Assembly (NCBI GenBank): GCA_030684355.1
Contig: JAUXTN010000150.1
Span: 1 to 53,136, forward strand
Source of the DNA: Pseudomonadota bacterium
GTDB taxonomy: Bacteria; Myxococcota_A; UBA796; SXON01
Direction of reading: 5' to 3'
Length of the DNA stretch: 53,136 bases
Made by a program: the position numbers and the translations under genes. The notes below the pieces were generated by a model that saw only the letters and a list, made by a program, of their open reading frames with translations, did no database searches and was not told the DNA's origin. Each line of letters starts with the position of its first letter. Positions within the stretch are counted from its first letter, which is position 1. Shown here one piece after another: positions 1 to 9,372 of this stretch.

Positions 1-1
1 C

Positions 2-2221
2 GCCGCGCTCGTCGGCGAGGAGCCCATCGTGGCCGCGGCCCGCGCCGTGGTGCTCGAGGGGGCGGGCCTCGGGAAGGCCGAGCCGCGCTTCGCGACCCAG
101 TGGTGGACGATCGCGCAGGGGGAGGCCGCGAACCCGACGGACCGCGCGCTGGCGATCCACGCGCTGTCGCTCCTCGGTCGCCAGGACCCGCTCTCCGCGG
201 CCACCTCCGCGAGCGCGACCGCGACGCTCTCCACGCGAGTCGAGCCCGCGCGCGCGGAGTGGCGCGGCGAGACCTTCCCGCGCGGCTACTACGCCGCCGC
301 CGCCCCGGTCGGCCCCGCGGCCACGGCGGACGCCGCCCCCGCCGGCCGCGCCGTGCCGTTCCACGTGACGGTGCCCGCGTCGCCCGTCCCCACGCGCCTC
401 GCGTGCCCCGCGAGCCCCACGATCCGCCCCCTCGTCCCGTGGATCGCCCTCCCCCCCGCGACCGGCGCGCGCGACGCCGCGTGCGAGGTGCGCGTCACGA
501 CGCCGGGCGCCACCTCGCTCGTCGCCACCTGGTACGGCCCGGACGGCGCCCCCCTCGCCACGGCCACCGCCCCGCTGCGGGTCGACGCCGCCCAGGACAG
601 CGCCCCCACCGATGTCATGAGCCCCACCGAGCGCCTGACGTTCGGCCTCCGACTCACCGCGGCGGGCGACCGCGCGGGGATCCCCCTGCTCGAGCGGCTC
701 CTCGCCGAGGTCGCGCTGCCCCCGAAGGAGCTGGAGACCGCCAGCACCGCGATCCTCGCGGGCCGTCGCGTCGGCGGCGACCCCGCCGCGCTCATCGAGG
801 CGTTCCAGGCCTACCGCGAGCACGTGCCGGGCGGGGCCCTCGGCCTCGACACCGCCTCCGCGCTCGCCCAGGCGTACGCGAAGACGGGGGACCCAAAGCG
901 GGCTCTCGCCGCCACGCGCGTCGTGATGGACGCGCGCTTCAAGGAGGAGCTCGGCGCCGTCTCCCAGCTTCAGGAGGGCGGCCTCGGCCTCACCGCGCTG
1001 AAGCTCCTGCGCGAGCTGGTCGACCGCTACCCCGAGGTCCCGACCGTCGTGACCGCGCGCTACCTGGCGCCGTCGATGCTGCTCCACCGCGCCGAGGGCG
1101 ACGGCGACCGCCTCGGCTACACCCGCTCCTCGCTCCGGCACACCGCCGCCGCCGAGCTCGCGACGTTCCTCCTCCTCCACCCCGACGCCGCCGAGGCCCC
1201 CGAGGCCGCCGCGCTCCTCGTCGACGCGCTGCACGCCCTCGACGATCCCGCCCGCGAGCGCGCCCTCGCCGGCCCCCTCGCCCGCCGCTACCGCGACGGC
1301 GCCGCCGCTTGGCGCCTCTCCCTCGCCGACGCCCGCGCCACCCTCGCCGCCGGGCAGGCCGCGGCCGCGTTCCACGTGCTCGACACCCTCGCGGTGCCCG
1401 ACGAGGGGCTGGCCGAGGTGGAGCTGGAGAAGGGGCGCGCCCTGGAGGCGCTCGGCCGCCTCGACGACGCCCGCGCCGCCTACGGTCGCAGCAGCGCCGA
1501 GGAGGCCGACGAGCGCCGCGCCTGGCTCGATCGCGCGGACCTCGCCCTCCCCGCCACGCTCGTCCTCACCCCGGGCACCCCCGCGCGCATCGACGCCCAC
1601 CTGCCCGTGGGAACCGAGGTGACCGTGACCGCGATCCGGGTGCTGCTGGAGGCCGCGCTCCTCCGCGACGGCGGCACCCTCGACGCCGGGAGCCTCGCGG
1701 TCGCGGGCCTCAAGCCCACGGCGAGCCGCACCGTGACCGTCGGCACCAACGGCGACGTTCCCCTCCCCGCCCTGCCCGACGGCGCCTACGTCGTCACGGT
1801 CACGACGGGCGGCACGTCCGGCCGGATGGTGGTCGTGCGCACGGATGCCGAGCTCGTGGTGGAGAGCCGCACGGGCTCCGGCACGCTCGTGCACCTGACG
1901 GACACCTACGGGGAGCCGCTCGCGGACGGACAGCTCTGGCTCTTCGACGGCGGCGGCGGCGCCACGACCGCGCGGACCGACCGCCAGGGCGCGGCGTTCG
2001 TGCCCTATGGCGGCGGCGCGCTCGGCGTCCTCGCGAAGGTGGGCGACCGCTACGCCCTCGCGAACCTCGACGGCGGCGGCGTCGGAGGCGGCCGGAGCCC
2101 GCAGGCGCCCTCGCCCGCGCCGGCCCAGGGCTACGGCGACGTGCTGCGCAAGAACGAAGCGGCCTACGACCAGCTCTTCCAGCAGGAGAAGCGCCAGGCC
2201 ATCGACGTGAACGCGCTCTGA
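2..2221 (+). CDS. C-terminal part of a large TPR / macroglobulin-like surface protein (5' partial)
   Basis: The reading frame is open from the left edge, so the gene starts outside the window; the first internal start (GTG 29) is probably not the real one. About 739 residues are visible. The middle part (roughly residues 230-510) is helical and Ala/Leu-rich with TPR-like periodicity. The last third is beta-rich and contains a stretch (TDTYGEPLADGQLWLF, then TDRQGAAFVPYGG) that resembles the MG/carboxypeptidase-regulatory fold of alpha-2-macroglobulin-type proteins, where a 'TD..G.a' turn is common. A Gly/Pro/Ala-rich linker precedes a charged C-terminal tail. This suggests an envelope or secreted scaffold protein, but no catalytic motif or thioester site is visible. 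The function is unknown; the family assignment is tentative because the N-terminus is missing. Confidence 0.7.
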   Translation, partial: AALVGEEPIVAAARAVVLEGAGLGKAEPRFATQWWTIAQGEAANPTDRALAIHALSLLGRQDPLSAATSASATATLSTRVEPARAEWRGETFPRGYYAAAAPVGPAATADAAPAGRAVPFHVTVPASPVPTRLACPASPTIRPLVPWIALPPATGARDAACEVRVTTPGATSLVATWYGPDGAPLATATAPLRVDAAQDSAPTDVMSPTERLTFGLRLTAAGDRAGIPLLERLLAEVALPPKELETASTAILAGRRVGGDPAALIEAFQAYREHVPGGALGLDTASALAQAYAKTGDPKRALAATRVVMDARFKEELGAVSQLQEGGLGLTALKLLRELVDRYPEVPTVVTARYLAPSMLLHRAEGDGDRLGYTRSSLRHTAAAELATFLLLHPDAAEAPEAAALLVDALHALDDPARERALAGPLARRYRDGAAAWRLSLADARATLAAGQAAAAFHVLDTLAVPDEGLAEVELEKGRALEALGRLDDARAAYGRSSAEEADERRAWLDRADLALPATLVLTPGTPARIDAHLPVGTEVTVTAIRVLLEAALLRDGGTLDAGSLAVAGLKPTASRTVTVGTNGDVPLPALPDGAYVVTVTTGGTSGRMVVVRTDAELVVESRTGSGTLVHLTDTYGEPLADGQLWLFDGGGGATTARTDRQGAAFVPYGGGALGVLAKVGDRYALANLDGGGVGGGRSPQAPSPAPAQGYGDVLRKNEAAYDQLFQQEKRQAIDVNAL

Positions 2222-2280
2222 ACGTCACGTGCCGCGGCGGAGCCGATTGAGGTTTGGGGATCCGCTGCTATGGTGCGCCC

Positions 2281-3093
2281 ATGCGCATCCTCCGCCGCCT
2301 CGTCCTCCCGCTCCTGCTCCTCGGCTTCGCCGGCCCCGCCTTCGCCTACCCGCCCGGCGACGACGACGGCGACGGCTACGAGGAGCCCGAGGACTGCGAC
2401 GATCGCGACGCCGACGTGTACCCGGGCGCCCGGGAGCGCGCGAACGGCGTGGACGACGACTGCGACGGCATCCTCGACGAAGAGACGAACATCTACGACG
2501 ACGACGGCGACGGCTACGCCGAGTACCAGGGCGACTGCGACGACACCCAGGACACCGTCTACGCCGGGGCCAAGGAGGTGGGCGACGGCCTGGACAACAA
2601 CTGCGACGGCGCGATCGACGAGGGAACGGCGATCGCCGACGACGACGGCGACGGCTACACCGAGACGCAGGGCGACTGCAACGACGGCGACGCGACGGTG
2701 AACCCGGGTGTCGCGACCGACGGCGAGAACGGCGTCGACGACGACTGCGACGGGCTCGTGGACGAAGAAGCCGTGGTGGCCGACGGGGACGGCGACGGCG
2801 TGACCACCGCCGACGGCGACTGCGACGACACCGACGCCGCGCGCTACCCGGGGGCGCCCGAGCGCTGCAACGGCCTGGACGACGACTGCGACGGGATCCT
2901 GGAGCTCGCCGGGGACTGCGACACCGCGGACGACGACGACGGGGACACCGCGGACACCGCCGGGCCCGACGGCGACATCGAGGTGGTGGGCGCGGGCTGC
3001 GCCTGCGACACCGGTGGGAGCAACCCCGGGCTCGCGCTCGGCGCCGCGGGCCTCGCGCTCGTGCTCGCCTCCCGCCGCCGTCGCGACGCATAG
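2281..3093 (+). CDS. MopE-motif secreted protein with MYXO-CTERM-like sorting tail
   Basis: 270 residues. ATG 2281 is chosen over an in-frame TTG at 2254 because it gives a clean signal peptide: MRILRR, a Leu-rich core, then cleavage near GPAFA-YPP (residues 21-23). The mature protein is four to five Asp/Cys-rich repeats of the MopE metal-binding type (DDDGDGY..., DCDD.DA..YPGA, NGVDDDCDG..DE). The C-terminus (about residues 238-270) carries GCACDTGG, a hydrophobic segment and RRRR, the layout of MYXO-CTERM surface-sorting tails. Family knowledge: MopE binds copper outside the cell; Ca2+ binding is also plausible for the DxDGDG loops. I infer a surface-anchored metal-binding protein of unknown role. 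Four more proteins in this window carry the same repeats. Confidence 0.85.
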   Translation: MRILRRLVLPLLLLGFAGPAFAYPPGDDDGDGYEEPEDCDDRDADVYPGARERANGVDDDCDGILDEETNIYDDDGDGYAEYQGDCDDTQDTVYAGAKEVGDGLDNNCDGAIDEGTAIADDDGDGYTETQGDCNDGDATVNPGVATDGENGVDDDCDGLVDEEAVVADGDGDGVTTADGDCDDTDAARYPGAPERCNGLDDDCDGILELAGDCDTADDDDGDTADTAGPDGDIEVVGAGCACDTGGSNPGLALGAAGLALVLASRRRRDA

Positions 3094-3140
3094 CGTGCTC
3101 GGCACCTGACTCCGGTCGCCGCCGCGGGTTAGTCGCCCCG

Positions 3141-5468
3141 ATGTCGCCCGGCCCCGACGCCCTCCTCGCCGCTACCCTCACGCGCTACTGGGGCTTCGAC
3201 ACGCTCCGGCCCCTCCAGGCCGAGGCCGTCGCCGCCGCGATGGCCCGCCGCGACTCGCTCGTGGTGCTGCCGACGGGCGGCGGCAAGTCGTTGTGCTACC
3301 AGCTCCCGCCGCTCTTGCGCGGGCCCGGCGAGTCGTCGCTCTGCGTCGTCGTCTCCCCGCTGATCGCGCTCATGAAGGACCAGGTCGACGGCCTGCGCCT
3401 CGCCGGGTACCCCGCGGCGGCGCTCCACGGCGCGGTGTCGGCGGAGGAAGCGGGCGACGCCCGGCGCGGCGTCGAGCAGGGCCGCATCAAGCTCCTCTTC
3501 GTCTCGCCCGAGCGCCTCCTCTCCGAGGGCTTCCTCGGGTGGCTCGCGGGGCTCGGCCGCCACCTCCCGGAGCGCGGCGTCGCGGCCGTCGCGATCGACG
3601 AGGCCCACTGCATCAGCCAGTGGGGCCACGACTTCCGGCCGGAGTACCGTCGGCTCGCGGAGATGCGGGAGGTGCTCCCCGGCGTCCCGATGCACGCGTA
3701 CACGGCCACGGCCACGCCGCGGGTGCGCGAGGACATCGTCCACCAGCTCCGGATGGTCGACGCCGCGGTCCACGTCGGCACCTTCGACCGCCCCAACCTC
3801 ACCTACCGGGTGCTGCCGCGTGTCGGCCAGGGCGAGGAGCAGATCGAGGCCATCCTGCGTCGGCACGCGGGCGAGGCCGCGATCGTCTACTGCATCAGCC
3901 GGAAGCAGACGGAGAGCGTGGCGGACGCGCTCACGGCGCGGGGGATCGGCGCGGCGGCGTACCACGCGGGGCTCCAGCCCGCGCTGCGCGCCCGCGTGCA
4001 GGAGGACTTCCTCTCGGAGCGTCTCGACGTCGTCGTCGCCACCGTGGCGTTCGGCATGGGCATCGACCGCGGCGACGTGCGCGCCGTCGTGCACGCGTCC
4101 ATGCCGAAGTCGGTGGAGGCCTACCAGCAGGAGACCGGCCGCGCGGGCCGCGACGGGCTCCCCTCGGAGTGCGTGCTCCTCTACGCCTCCTCCGACGCCG
4201 TGCGGTGGGGCCAGCTCATGGACCGCTCCTCGGCCGAGAGCGAGGTCGACGTGCCGCCCGCGGTGCTCCAGGCCCAGAAGGACCTCCTCCACCAGATGCA
4301 GCGCGTGGCGTCGGGCACCCGTTGCCGCCACCGTGCGCTCTCGGAGTACTTCGGGCAAGCTTACGTGCCTCCCGACGGAGGGACCGGCTGCAACGCCTGC
4401 GACGTGTGCAACTCCGAGCTCGAGGACGTCGAGGACTCCACCACCATCGCGCGCAAGATCCTCTCGTGCGTGGCGCGCCTCCGCGGCACCCGCGCCGGCT
4501 CGGACGGGCGGGGGGACGCCTTCGGCGCCGCCTACCTCGCCGACGTGCTCCGGGGCTCCAGCCAGGCGCGCATCCTCCAGCGCGGCCACGAGAAGCTCTC
4601 GACGTGGGGCCTCCTCCGCGACGTCGACAAGGACACGATCGTGAGCTTCGTCGACCAGCTCGTCGACCTCGGCGCGCTCACCCGCGACGGCGGCGAGTTC
4701 CCGGTGCTCCGGTTGGAGGCCCCGTCGGGCCCGATCCTCAAGGGCGAGGTGCCGGTCCACCTCCTCCGCGCCCGCGCCCCCGAGGTGCTCGCCCAGTCCG
4801 ACCGCAAGCGCCGCAAGGTCGACGGCAGCGTGGCCGCGCAGCTCTCCCCCGACGAGCACCGCCTCTTCGAGGCGCTCCGGCAGCTCCGCCGCGGCCTCGC
4901 CACCGAGCGCGGCGTGCCCCCGTACGTGGTCTTCGGGGACGCCCCGCTCATCGAGATGGCGCGGGTCCGCCCGGGCACGCTCTCGGCGCTCGCGACGATC
5001 AAGGGCGTGGGCCAGAACAAGCTGGAGCAGTTCGGCGACCGCTTCCTCGCGAGCATCACCGAGTGGTGCGCCGCCAACGCCGTGCCCCTCGGCACCGGCG
5101 GCGGATCGCGCCCGGCGGCCCGGGTGGCGGCGGAGGGGTCGGACCGCGTCGAGCGCGCCCCCTCCGAGGGCCGTCGCCACGCCTTCACCCTCTTCGCGGC
5201 CGGCGTGGGGCTCGAGGAGATCTGCGCGGTCGTCGGACGCGCGCGCTCGACCACGCTCCAGTACCTCGTCGAGTGGATCGAGCAGGAGTCCCCCGCGACG
5301 GTGGCCCCGTGGGTCGACGACGCCGACTACGCCCGCATCGCCGCGATCGCGGACAGCTTCGGCGACGGGCGGATGAAGCCCATCTTCGACCACTTCGACG
5401 GCACCGTCCCGTTCGACGCCATCCGCGTGACCCTCGCGCACCGTCGGGCCACGGGGACTTCGCAGTAA
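3141..5468 (+). CDS. recQ: ATP-dependent DNA helicase RecQ
   Basis: 775 residues, longer than E. coli RecQ (about 610). It unwinds DNA 3'-5' in recombination and repair. Visible motifs in order: Walker A PTGGGKS (44-50), DEAH (153-156) followed by CISQWGHDFRPEY, motif III TATATP, the C-terminal RecA lobe with GMGIDRGDVR and QETGRAGRDG, the RQC zinc site (RCRH about 395, then CNACDVC about 417-423), a winged-helix region, an HRDC domain (about 580-650), and a C-terminal HTH_40-like domain (about 680-775) of the kind that lengthens many bacterial RecQ proteins. ATG 3141 is chosen because the frame upstream of it is Arg-rich shadow sequence over the preceding gene. It lies 47 nt after the MopE-motif gene, with no functional link apparent. 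Confidence 0.96.
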   Translation: MSPGPDALLAATLTRYWGFDTLRPLQAEAVAAAMARRDSLVVLPTGGGKSLCYQLPPLLRGPGESSLCVVVSPLIALMKDQVDGLRLAGYPAAALHGAVSAEEAGDARRGVEQGRIKLLFVSPERLLSEGFLGWLAGLGRHLPERGVAAVAIDEAHCISQWGHDFRPEYRRLAEMREVLPGVPMHAYTATATPRVREDIVHQLRMVDAAVHVGTFDRPNLTYRVLPRVGQGEEQIEAILRRHAGEAAIVYCISRKQTESVADALTARGIGAAAYHAGLQPALRARVQEDFLSERLDVVVATVAFGMGIDRGDVRAVVHASMPKSVEAYQQETGRAGRDGLPSECVLLYASSDAVRWGQLMDRSSAESEVDVPPAVLQAQKDLLHQMQRVASGTRCRHRALSEYFGQAYVPPDGGTGCNACDVCNSELEDVEDSTTIARKILSCVARLRGTRAGSDGRGDAFGAAYLADVLRGSSQARILQRGHEKLSTWGLLRDVDKDTIVSFVDQLVDLGALTRDGGEFPVLRLEAPSGPILKGEVPVHLLRARAPEVLAQSDRKRRKVDGSVAAQLSPDEHRLFEALRQLRRGLATERGVPPYVVFGDAPLIEMARVRPGTLSALATIKGVGQNKLEQFGDRFLASITEWCAANAVPLGTGGGSRPAARVAAEGSDRVERAPSEGRRHAFTLFAAGVGLEEICAVVGRARSTTLQYLVEWIEQESPATVAPWVDDADYARIAAIADSFGDGRMKPIFDHFDGTVPFDAIRVTLAHRRATGTSQ

Positions 5469-5530
5469 AGCCTCCGGACCGGGATCCGATCCGGACGCTG
5501 GTAGCATCGCTCGGCAGACGGAGCAGAATC

Positions 5531-7888
5531 TTGAGCCTGAAGCCCGGTCCCCGGTCGTCCTCCCCGCGCCCCTCGATCCGCGCGGCCACGGCTCCGCTCA
5601 TGAGCGCCGTCCTGCCGCTCCTCCTCGCGATGGCCTGCGACTCGGGCAAGGTCGTCGTCGACGACACGGGCCCGGTCGGCGAGGACACGGACACGAGCCT
5701 CGTCGACGGCGCCCTCTCGGTGAGCCCGTCCGCGCTCGACTTCGGCATCGTGTTCGTCGGCCAGGCGGTCGACCCCGGCGTCGTCACCGTCCAGAACGTC
5801 GGCGACGGCCCGATCGACCTCGGCGCGGTCATCGAGGGCGACCCCTCCTTCACCCTCACGCTCCCCGGCACCTCGCCCGAGCCCGGCCTCTCGGCGGACA
5901 TCGCGGTCACCTTCACCCCCACGGCGTTCGGCCCCTACAGCGCAGAGCTCGTCGTCACCGACGCCCTCGGCGAGGCGCGCGTGGTCGTCCCGCTCACCGG
6001 CACGGCCCAGGTCGACGACGACAGCGACGGCGTCGGCAGCGTGGAGTCCGGCGGGCTCGACTGCGACGACGCGAACGCGAGCGCCCACCCCGGCGCGACG
6101 GAGGTCTGGTACAACGGCGTCGACGAGGACTGCGCGGGCGGCGACGACTTCGACCAGGACGCCGACGGGTTCGTGATCGGCGTCGACTGCGACGACACGA
6201 CCGCCGAGGTGTTCCCGGGCGCACCGGACGCCTGGTACGACGGCGTCGACGCGGACTGCGCGGGCGACGACGACCAGGACCAGGACGCCGACGGCTACGC
6301 GGTCGACCTCGACTGCGACGACACCAACGCCACGACCAACCCCGACGCCGACGAGACCTGGTACGACGATGTCGACCAGGACTGCTCCGGCGGCAGCGAC
6401 TGGGACCAGGACGGCGACGGCGTCGACTCCCCCACGGACTGCAACGACACGGACGCCACCGTGACCGGCCCGGTCGCCGAGACCCGGAACGGCGTCGACG
6501 ACGACTGCGACGGCCTCGTGGACGACCTCTCCGTGGACGAGGTCGTGGACGGCGTGCTCTACGGGGCCACCGCCTCGCTCGGCCTCGGCGACTCCGACGG
6601 GCTCTCGCTCGGCGGGGACCTCACCGGCGACGGCGCGGACGATCTCGTCGTCACCAGCGACGCCTCCAGCTCCGGGTACGCCTGGGTCGTCTCCGGGGCC
6701 ACGGCCGCCACCGCGAACGGCACGGTCGACACCTACGACACCGCGGACGTGACCGGTGGGTCGTCGTACTACCCGATGGGGAACATCGTCGGGCCCGCGC
6801 GCGACCTCACCGGCGACGGCACGAGCGACCTCCTCCTCGCCGGCGCCGGGTCGACCTCGTCGTCCTACTCGTCCAACGGGTACGGCTGGCTGGTCACCGG
6901 CGGCGCCTCGCTGTCGAGCTCGTTCTCGACGGCCACCACCTACACCGCGCGCTTCACCGGGGACTCCAGCTCGGGCGACGCGCTCGCCTGGGTCGTCTCG
7001 GGCGACATCGACGGGGACGGCCACGACGACGTGGTCGCCGGCTGCGTCCGCGACGACTTCACGAGCTCGAGCTGGGGCGGCGACGACAGCGACGCCGGCA
7101 ACGTGGCGGTCTACGCCGGCGCCAGCTTCTCGGGCTCCTACGACATGACCGACTCGGACGACCAGATCCACGGGGCGGGCGAGTACGACTACCTGGGCTC
7201 CTCCCTGGTCGTCGCGGACCTCGACGGCGACGGCTACGACGACATCGTCGCGGGCGCGTACGGCGTGGACGACGGGGCCAGCAACGCCGGCGCCATCTAC
7301 CTGTTCAAGGGCAACAGCACGCTCGAATGGGACGAGCGCGCGGACGACGCGTACGACGCCATCCTGCTCGGCAGCGGCGCCAACCACTACGTCGGCTACT
7401 ACCCGCTCACGGCGCCGGGCGACGTGGACGGCGACGGCAGCCTCGACCTCTCCTTCGCGACCCTCGCGGGCGGCGAAGCCTACCTGTGGTGGGGCGCGGG
7501 CACCCTGTCCGGGAGCGCGAGCGTGACGGGCGCGGATGTCGTCATCACGGGCACCGCCGGCTCGTTCGGCTCCGCGCTCGCCTACGCGTCGGACCTCGAC
7601 GGCGACGGCGCCGACGAGCTCTACGTGGGCGACAGCGGCAACGACACCGTCGGAAGCGACGCGGGCGCGGTGTTCGAATTCGCGCCCACGGGCGCCGCGA
7701 GCGCGTGGACCACGGCAAACGCGTCCGCCACCTACTGGGGCGTCGCGACGGGAGACGGCGTGGGCTCCGGGCTCGCGGGTGGTGGCGACGCCGACGGCGA
7801 CGGCACGGACGACCTCCTCATCGGCGCGACGGGCGCGGACGGCGGCGCGAGCGACGGCGGCGCGGTCTACATCGTGCTCGGCGGCTGA
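5531..7888 (+). CDS. Large lipoprotein: ASH-like domain, MopE repeats, FG-GAP propeller
   Basis: 785 residues from TTG 5531, which has GGAG 8 nt upstream and gives an Arg-containing n-region before the hydrophobic core and a lipobox-like LAMAC. ATG 5600 is an alternative start but lacks a clear ribosome site and positive residues. Domains in order: a choice-of-anchor D/ASH-like Ig domain (about 62-158, LSVSPSALDFG...VGDGPIDL), five MopE-type Asp/Cys repeats (about 160-333, each with DCDD and a W/NGVD.DC block), and six or seven FG-GAP/VCBS repeats (about 343-785, such as GDLTGDGADDL, DLDGDGYDDI, GDADGDGTDDL) forming an integrin-alpha-like beta-propeller. The DxDGDG loops are typical Ca2+ sites. 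A surface-exposed adhesive or structural role is inferred. It ends convergently with the GGDEF-EAL gene. Confidence 0.85.
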   Translation: MSLKPGPRSSSPRPSIRAATAPLMSAVLPLLLAMACDSGKVVVDDTGPVGEDTDTSLVDGALSVSPSALDFGIVFVGQAVDPGVVTVQNVGDGPIDLGAVIEGDPSFTLTLPGTSPEPGLSADIAVTFTPTAFGPYSAELVVTDALGEARVVVPLTGTAQVDDDSDGVGSVESGGLDCDDANASAHPGATEVWYNGVDEDCAGGDDFDQDADGFVIGVDCDDTTAEVFPGAPDAWYDGVDADCAGDDDQDQDADGYAVDLDCDDTNATTNPDADETWYDDVDQDCSGGSDWDQDGDGVDSPTDCNDTDATVTGPVAETRNGVDDDCDGLVDDLSVDEVVDGVLYGATASLGLGDSDGLSLGGDLTGDGADDLVVTSDASSSGYAWVVSGATAATANGTVDTYDTADVTGGSSYYPMGNIVGPARDLTGDGTSDLLLAGAGSTSSSYSSNGYGWLVTGGASLSSSFSTATTYTARFTGDSSSGDALAWVVSGDIDGDGHDDVVAGCVRDDFTSSSWGGDDSDAGNVAVYAGASFSGSYDMTDSDDQIHGAGEYDYLGSSLVVADLDGDGYDDIVAGAYGVDDGASNAGAIYLFKGNSTLEWDERADDAYDAILLGSGANHYVGYYPLTAPGDVDGDGSLDLSFATLAGGEAYLWWGAGTLSGSASVTGADVVITGTAGSFGSALAYASDLDGDGADELYVGDSGNDTVGSDAGAVFEFAPTGAASAWTTANASATYWGVATGDGVGSGLAGGGDADGDGTDDLLIGATGADGGASDGGAVYIVLGG

Positions 7889-7901
7889 CGGTGGCGGGAT
7901 T

Positions 7902-7924
7902 CGGGGCGCGGGATCGGCGCCCCG
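7902..7924. terminator. Hairpin between convergent genes
   Basis: A perfect 8-bp inverted repeat (CGGGGCGC at 7902-7909 and GCGCCCCG at 7917-7924, 7-nt loop) fills most of the 37-bp gap between two converging genes. There is no T-tract, so it would act as a bidirectional stem or a Rho-assisted stop rather than a classical intrinsic terminator. Confidence 0.5.
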
Positions 7925-7925
7925 G

Positions 7926-9242
7926 CTACCCCGTCCCGAGCAGCGTGGGCCGCCCCCACAAGAACCCCTGCCCCATGCGCACGCCGAGGTCGAGGAGCAC
8001 CGCGAGATCCTCGCGGTTCTCGATGCCCTCGGCCACGACGTCGACGTCGAGTGCCCCCGCCATCTTCATCAGCCGCTCGACGAGGCGGCGGTGACCGGGG
8101 TCCTGGGCGATACCGCGGACGAGGCGGATGTCGAGCTTGGCGATCTCCGGCTCCAGGACCACGACGCTGTCGAGCGTGCCGCGGCAGCTCCCCACGTCGT
8201 CCACCGCGACGCAGATGCCGGCGCGGCGCAGGAGGCCGACCGCGTTGACGAGCTCCTCGGGGTCTCCGAGGAACTGCCGCTCCGAGAGCTCCAGGCACCA
8301 GCGCACGCCGGGCGGCGGCGTGGCGAGGAGCGCCACGATCTGCTCGGTGGCGACCTCCAACAAGGTCGCGGGCAGGATGTTCAGGTGGACGCTGCCTTGC
8401 AGGCGCGCGCGCGTCGCGGCCGGCACGGCGAGGCGCAGGCAGAACATGTCGACGGTGGTGGAGAGGTGGTGCTCCGTGGCCATCCGGAAGAGGTCGGCGG
8501 GGCTCGCGAGGGGCCCGGGCGAGCCGCGGACGAGGAGCTCCCACCCGACGACGCCCTCGCTCGGCAGCGCGTAGATGCCCTGGGCGAACATGTGCAGCCC
8601 CTCGCCGTCCTGCACGGCGGCCATGAAGGCCCGGAGCGCGGGGGCGAGCCACGCGGTGGCGGTGGAGGCGTCGTCCGGCGAGGAGACGCGGTTCTTGCCG
8701 CGGATCTTGCTCTTCTGGAGCGCGATGCGCGCGAGGGAGAGCACCTCCTCCAGGGAGGTCGCGGAGGGCGGCAGGCGCGCCATCCCAATGCTCACGGTGA
8801 GCTGGAGGGGGCCGGGGTCCCACGCGAAGGGCTGGGTGGCGACGGCGAGGCGGATCCGCTCGGCGATGGCGCGGGCCTCGACGGCGTCGGATGCGGGGAG
8901 GAGCGCGAGGAAGCGGTCGCCACCGAGGCGCGCGAGGGTGTCCCCCTCCCGGAGGCCGTCCCGGATGCGCGCGGCGAGCTCGCGGAGCACGACGTCCCCC
9001 ATCGTGTGGCCGAACATGTCGTTGACGCGATCGAAGTCGTCGCAGTCGACGAACAGGGCGACCACGAGCCCGCCGCCCCCCTGGGCCACCGTGAGCGCCT
9101 TGGCGATGCCGACACGTGTCAGGCACCCGGTGAGCGTGTCGTGTGTCGCGAGGTGCTCCACCTCGGCACGCGCGGCGTCCAACGCCGAGGACATCTCGCG
9201 CCACGCCGGATCCGGCGCGACCTCTCGCCGCTGCGATGCCAT
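7926..9242 (-). CDS. GGDEF-EAL protein, probable c-di-GMP phosphodiesterase with degenerate GGDEF site
   Basis: 438 residues. ATG 9242 is preferred over GTG 9257 because GGGAGG lies 5 nt upstream of the ATG. A short N-terminal helix leads into a GGDEF domain (about 34-185; HDTLTGC at 34-40, DCDDFDRVND) whose signature is GGDRF (107-111), with Arg in place of the usual acidic residue, so cyclase activity is doubtful. The EAL domain (about 210-438) keeps the usual metal and catalytic positions: E235 (ELL in place of EAL), N288, E321, the D348-D349 pair, K369, E405 (AEGIE) and Q425. I infer a phosphodiesterase in which the GGDEF half may sense GTP. There is no membrane segment or sensor domain. 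A PilZ receptor is encoded about 5 kb away. Confidence 0.9.
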   Translation of the reverse strand: MASQRREVAPDPAWREMSSALDAARAEVEHLATHDTLTGCLTRVGIAKALTVAQGGGGLVVALFVDCDDFDRVNDMFGHTMGDVVLRELAARIRDGLREGDTLARLGGDRFLALLPASDAVEARAIAERIRLAVATQPFAWDPGPLQLTVSIGMARLPPSATSLEEVLSLARIALQKSKIRGKNRVSSPDDASTATAWLAPALRAFMAAVQDGEGLHMFAQGIYALPSEGVVGWELLVRGSPGPLASPADLFRMATEHHLSTTVDMFCLRLAVPAATRARLQGSVHLNILPATLLEVATEQIVALLATPPPGVRWCLELSERQFLGDPEELVNAVGLLRRAGICVAVDDVGSCRGTLDSVVVLEPEIAKLDIRLVRGIAQDPGHRRLVERLMKMAGALDVDVVAEGIENREDLAVLLDLGVRMGQGFLWGRPTLLGTG

Positions 9243-9247
9243 CCTGG

Positions 9248-9253
9248 CCTCCC
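9248..9253 (-). promoter_or_regulatory. Ribosome binding site that decides the start of the GGDEF-EAL gene
   Basis: GGGAGG on the minus strand, 5 nt before ATG 9242 and overlapping the alternative upstream start GTG 9257, which rules strongly for the ATG. Confidence 0.6.
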
Positions 9254-9329
9254 GCACACGCTGACAAGCGCGCGATGAACGAGCGCCACGATAACCGCCC
9301 GCGCGGCGACCAACTCGAAAATCGGGGTT

Positions 9330-9358
9330 TGCCGCCCGCCGTTGTAAGGAGGGCGGCA
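9330..9358 (-). terminator. Terminator-like hairpin after the CreD-like gene
   Basis: On the minus strand an 8-bp stem (TGCCGCCC ... GGGCGGCA, 13-nt loop) begins 15 nt after the stop codon of the CreD-like gene and is followed by AACCCCGATTTT. It would separate that gene from the GGDEF-EAL gene downstream. The T-stretch is short and displaced. Confidence 0.5.
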
Positions 9359-9372
9359 GACTTCCGCCGTTG

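Noticed and set aside
2229..3140. Extension of recQ upstream of ATG 3141
   Set aside because: The extra 304 codons are Arg/Pro-rich and overlap the MopE-motif gene in another frame; real RecQ sequence begins at 3141.
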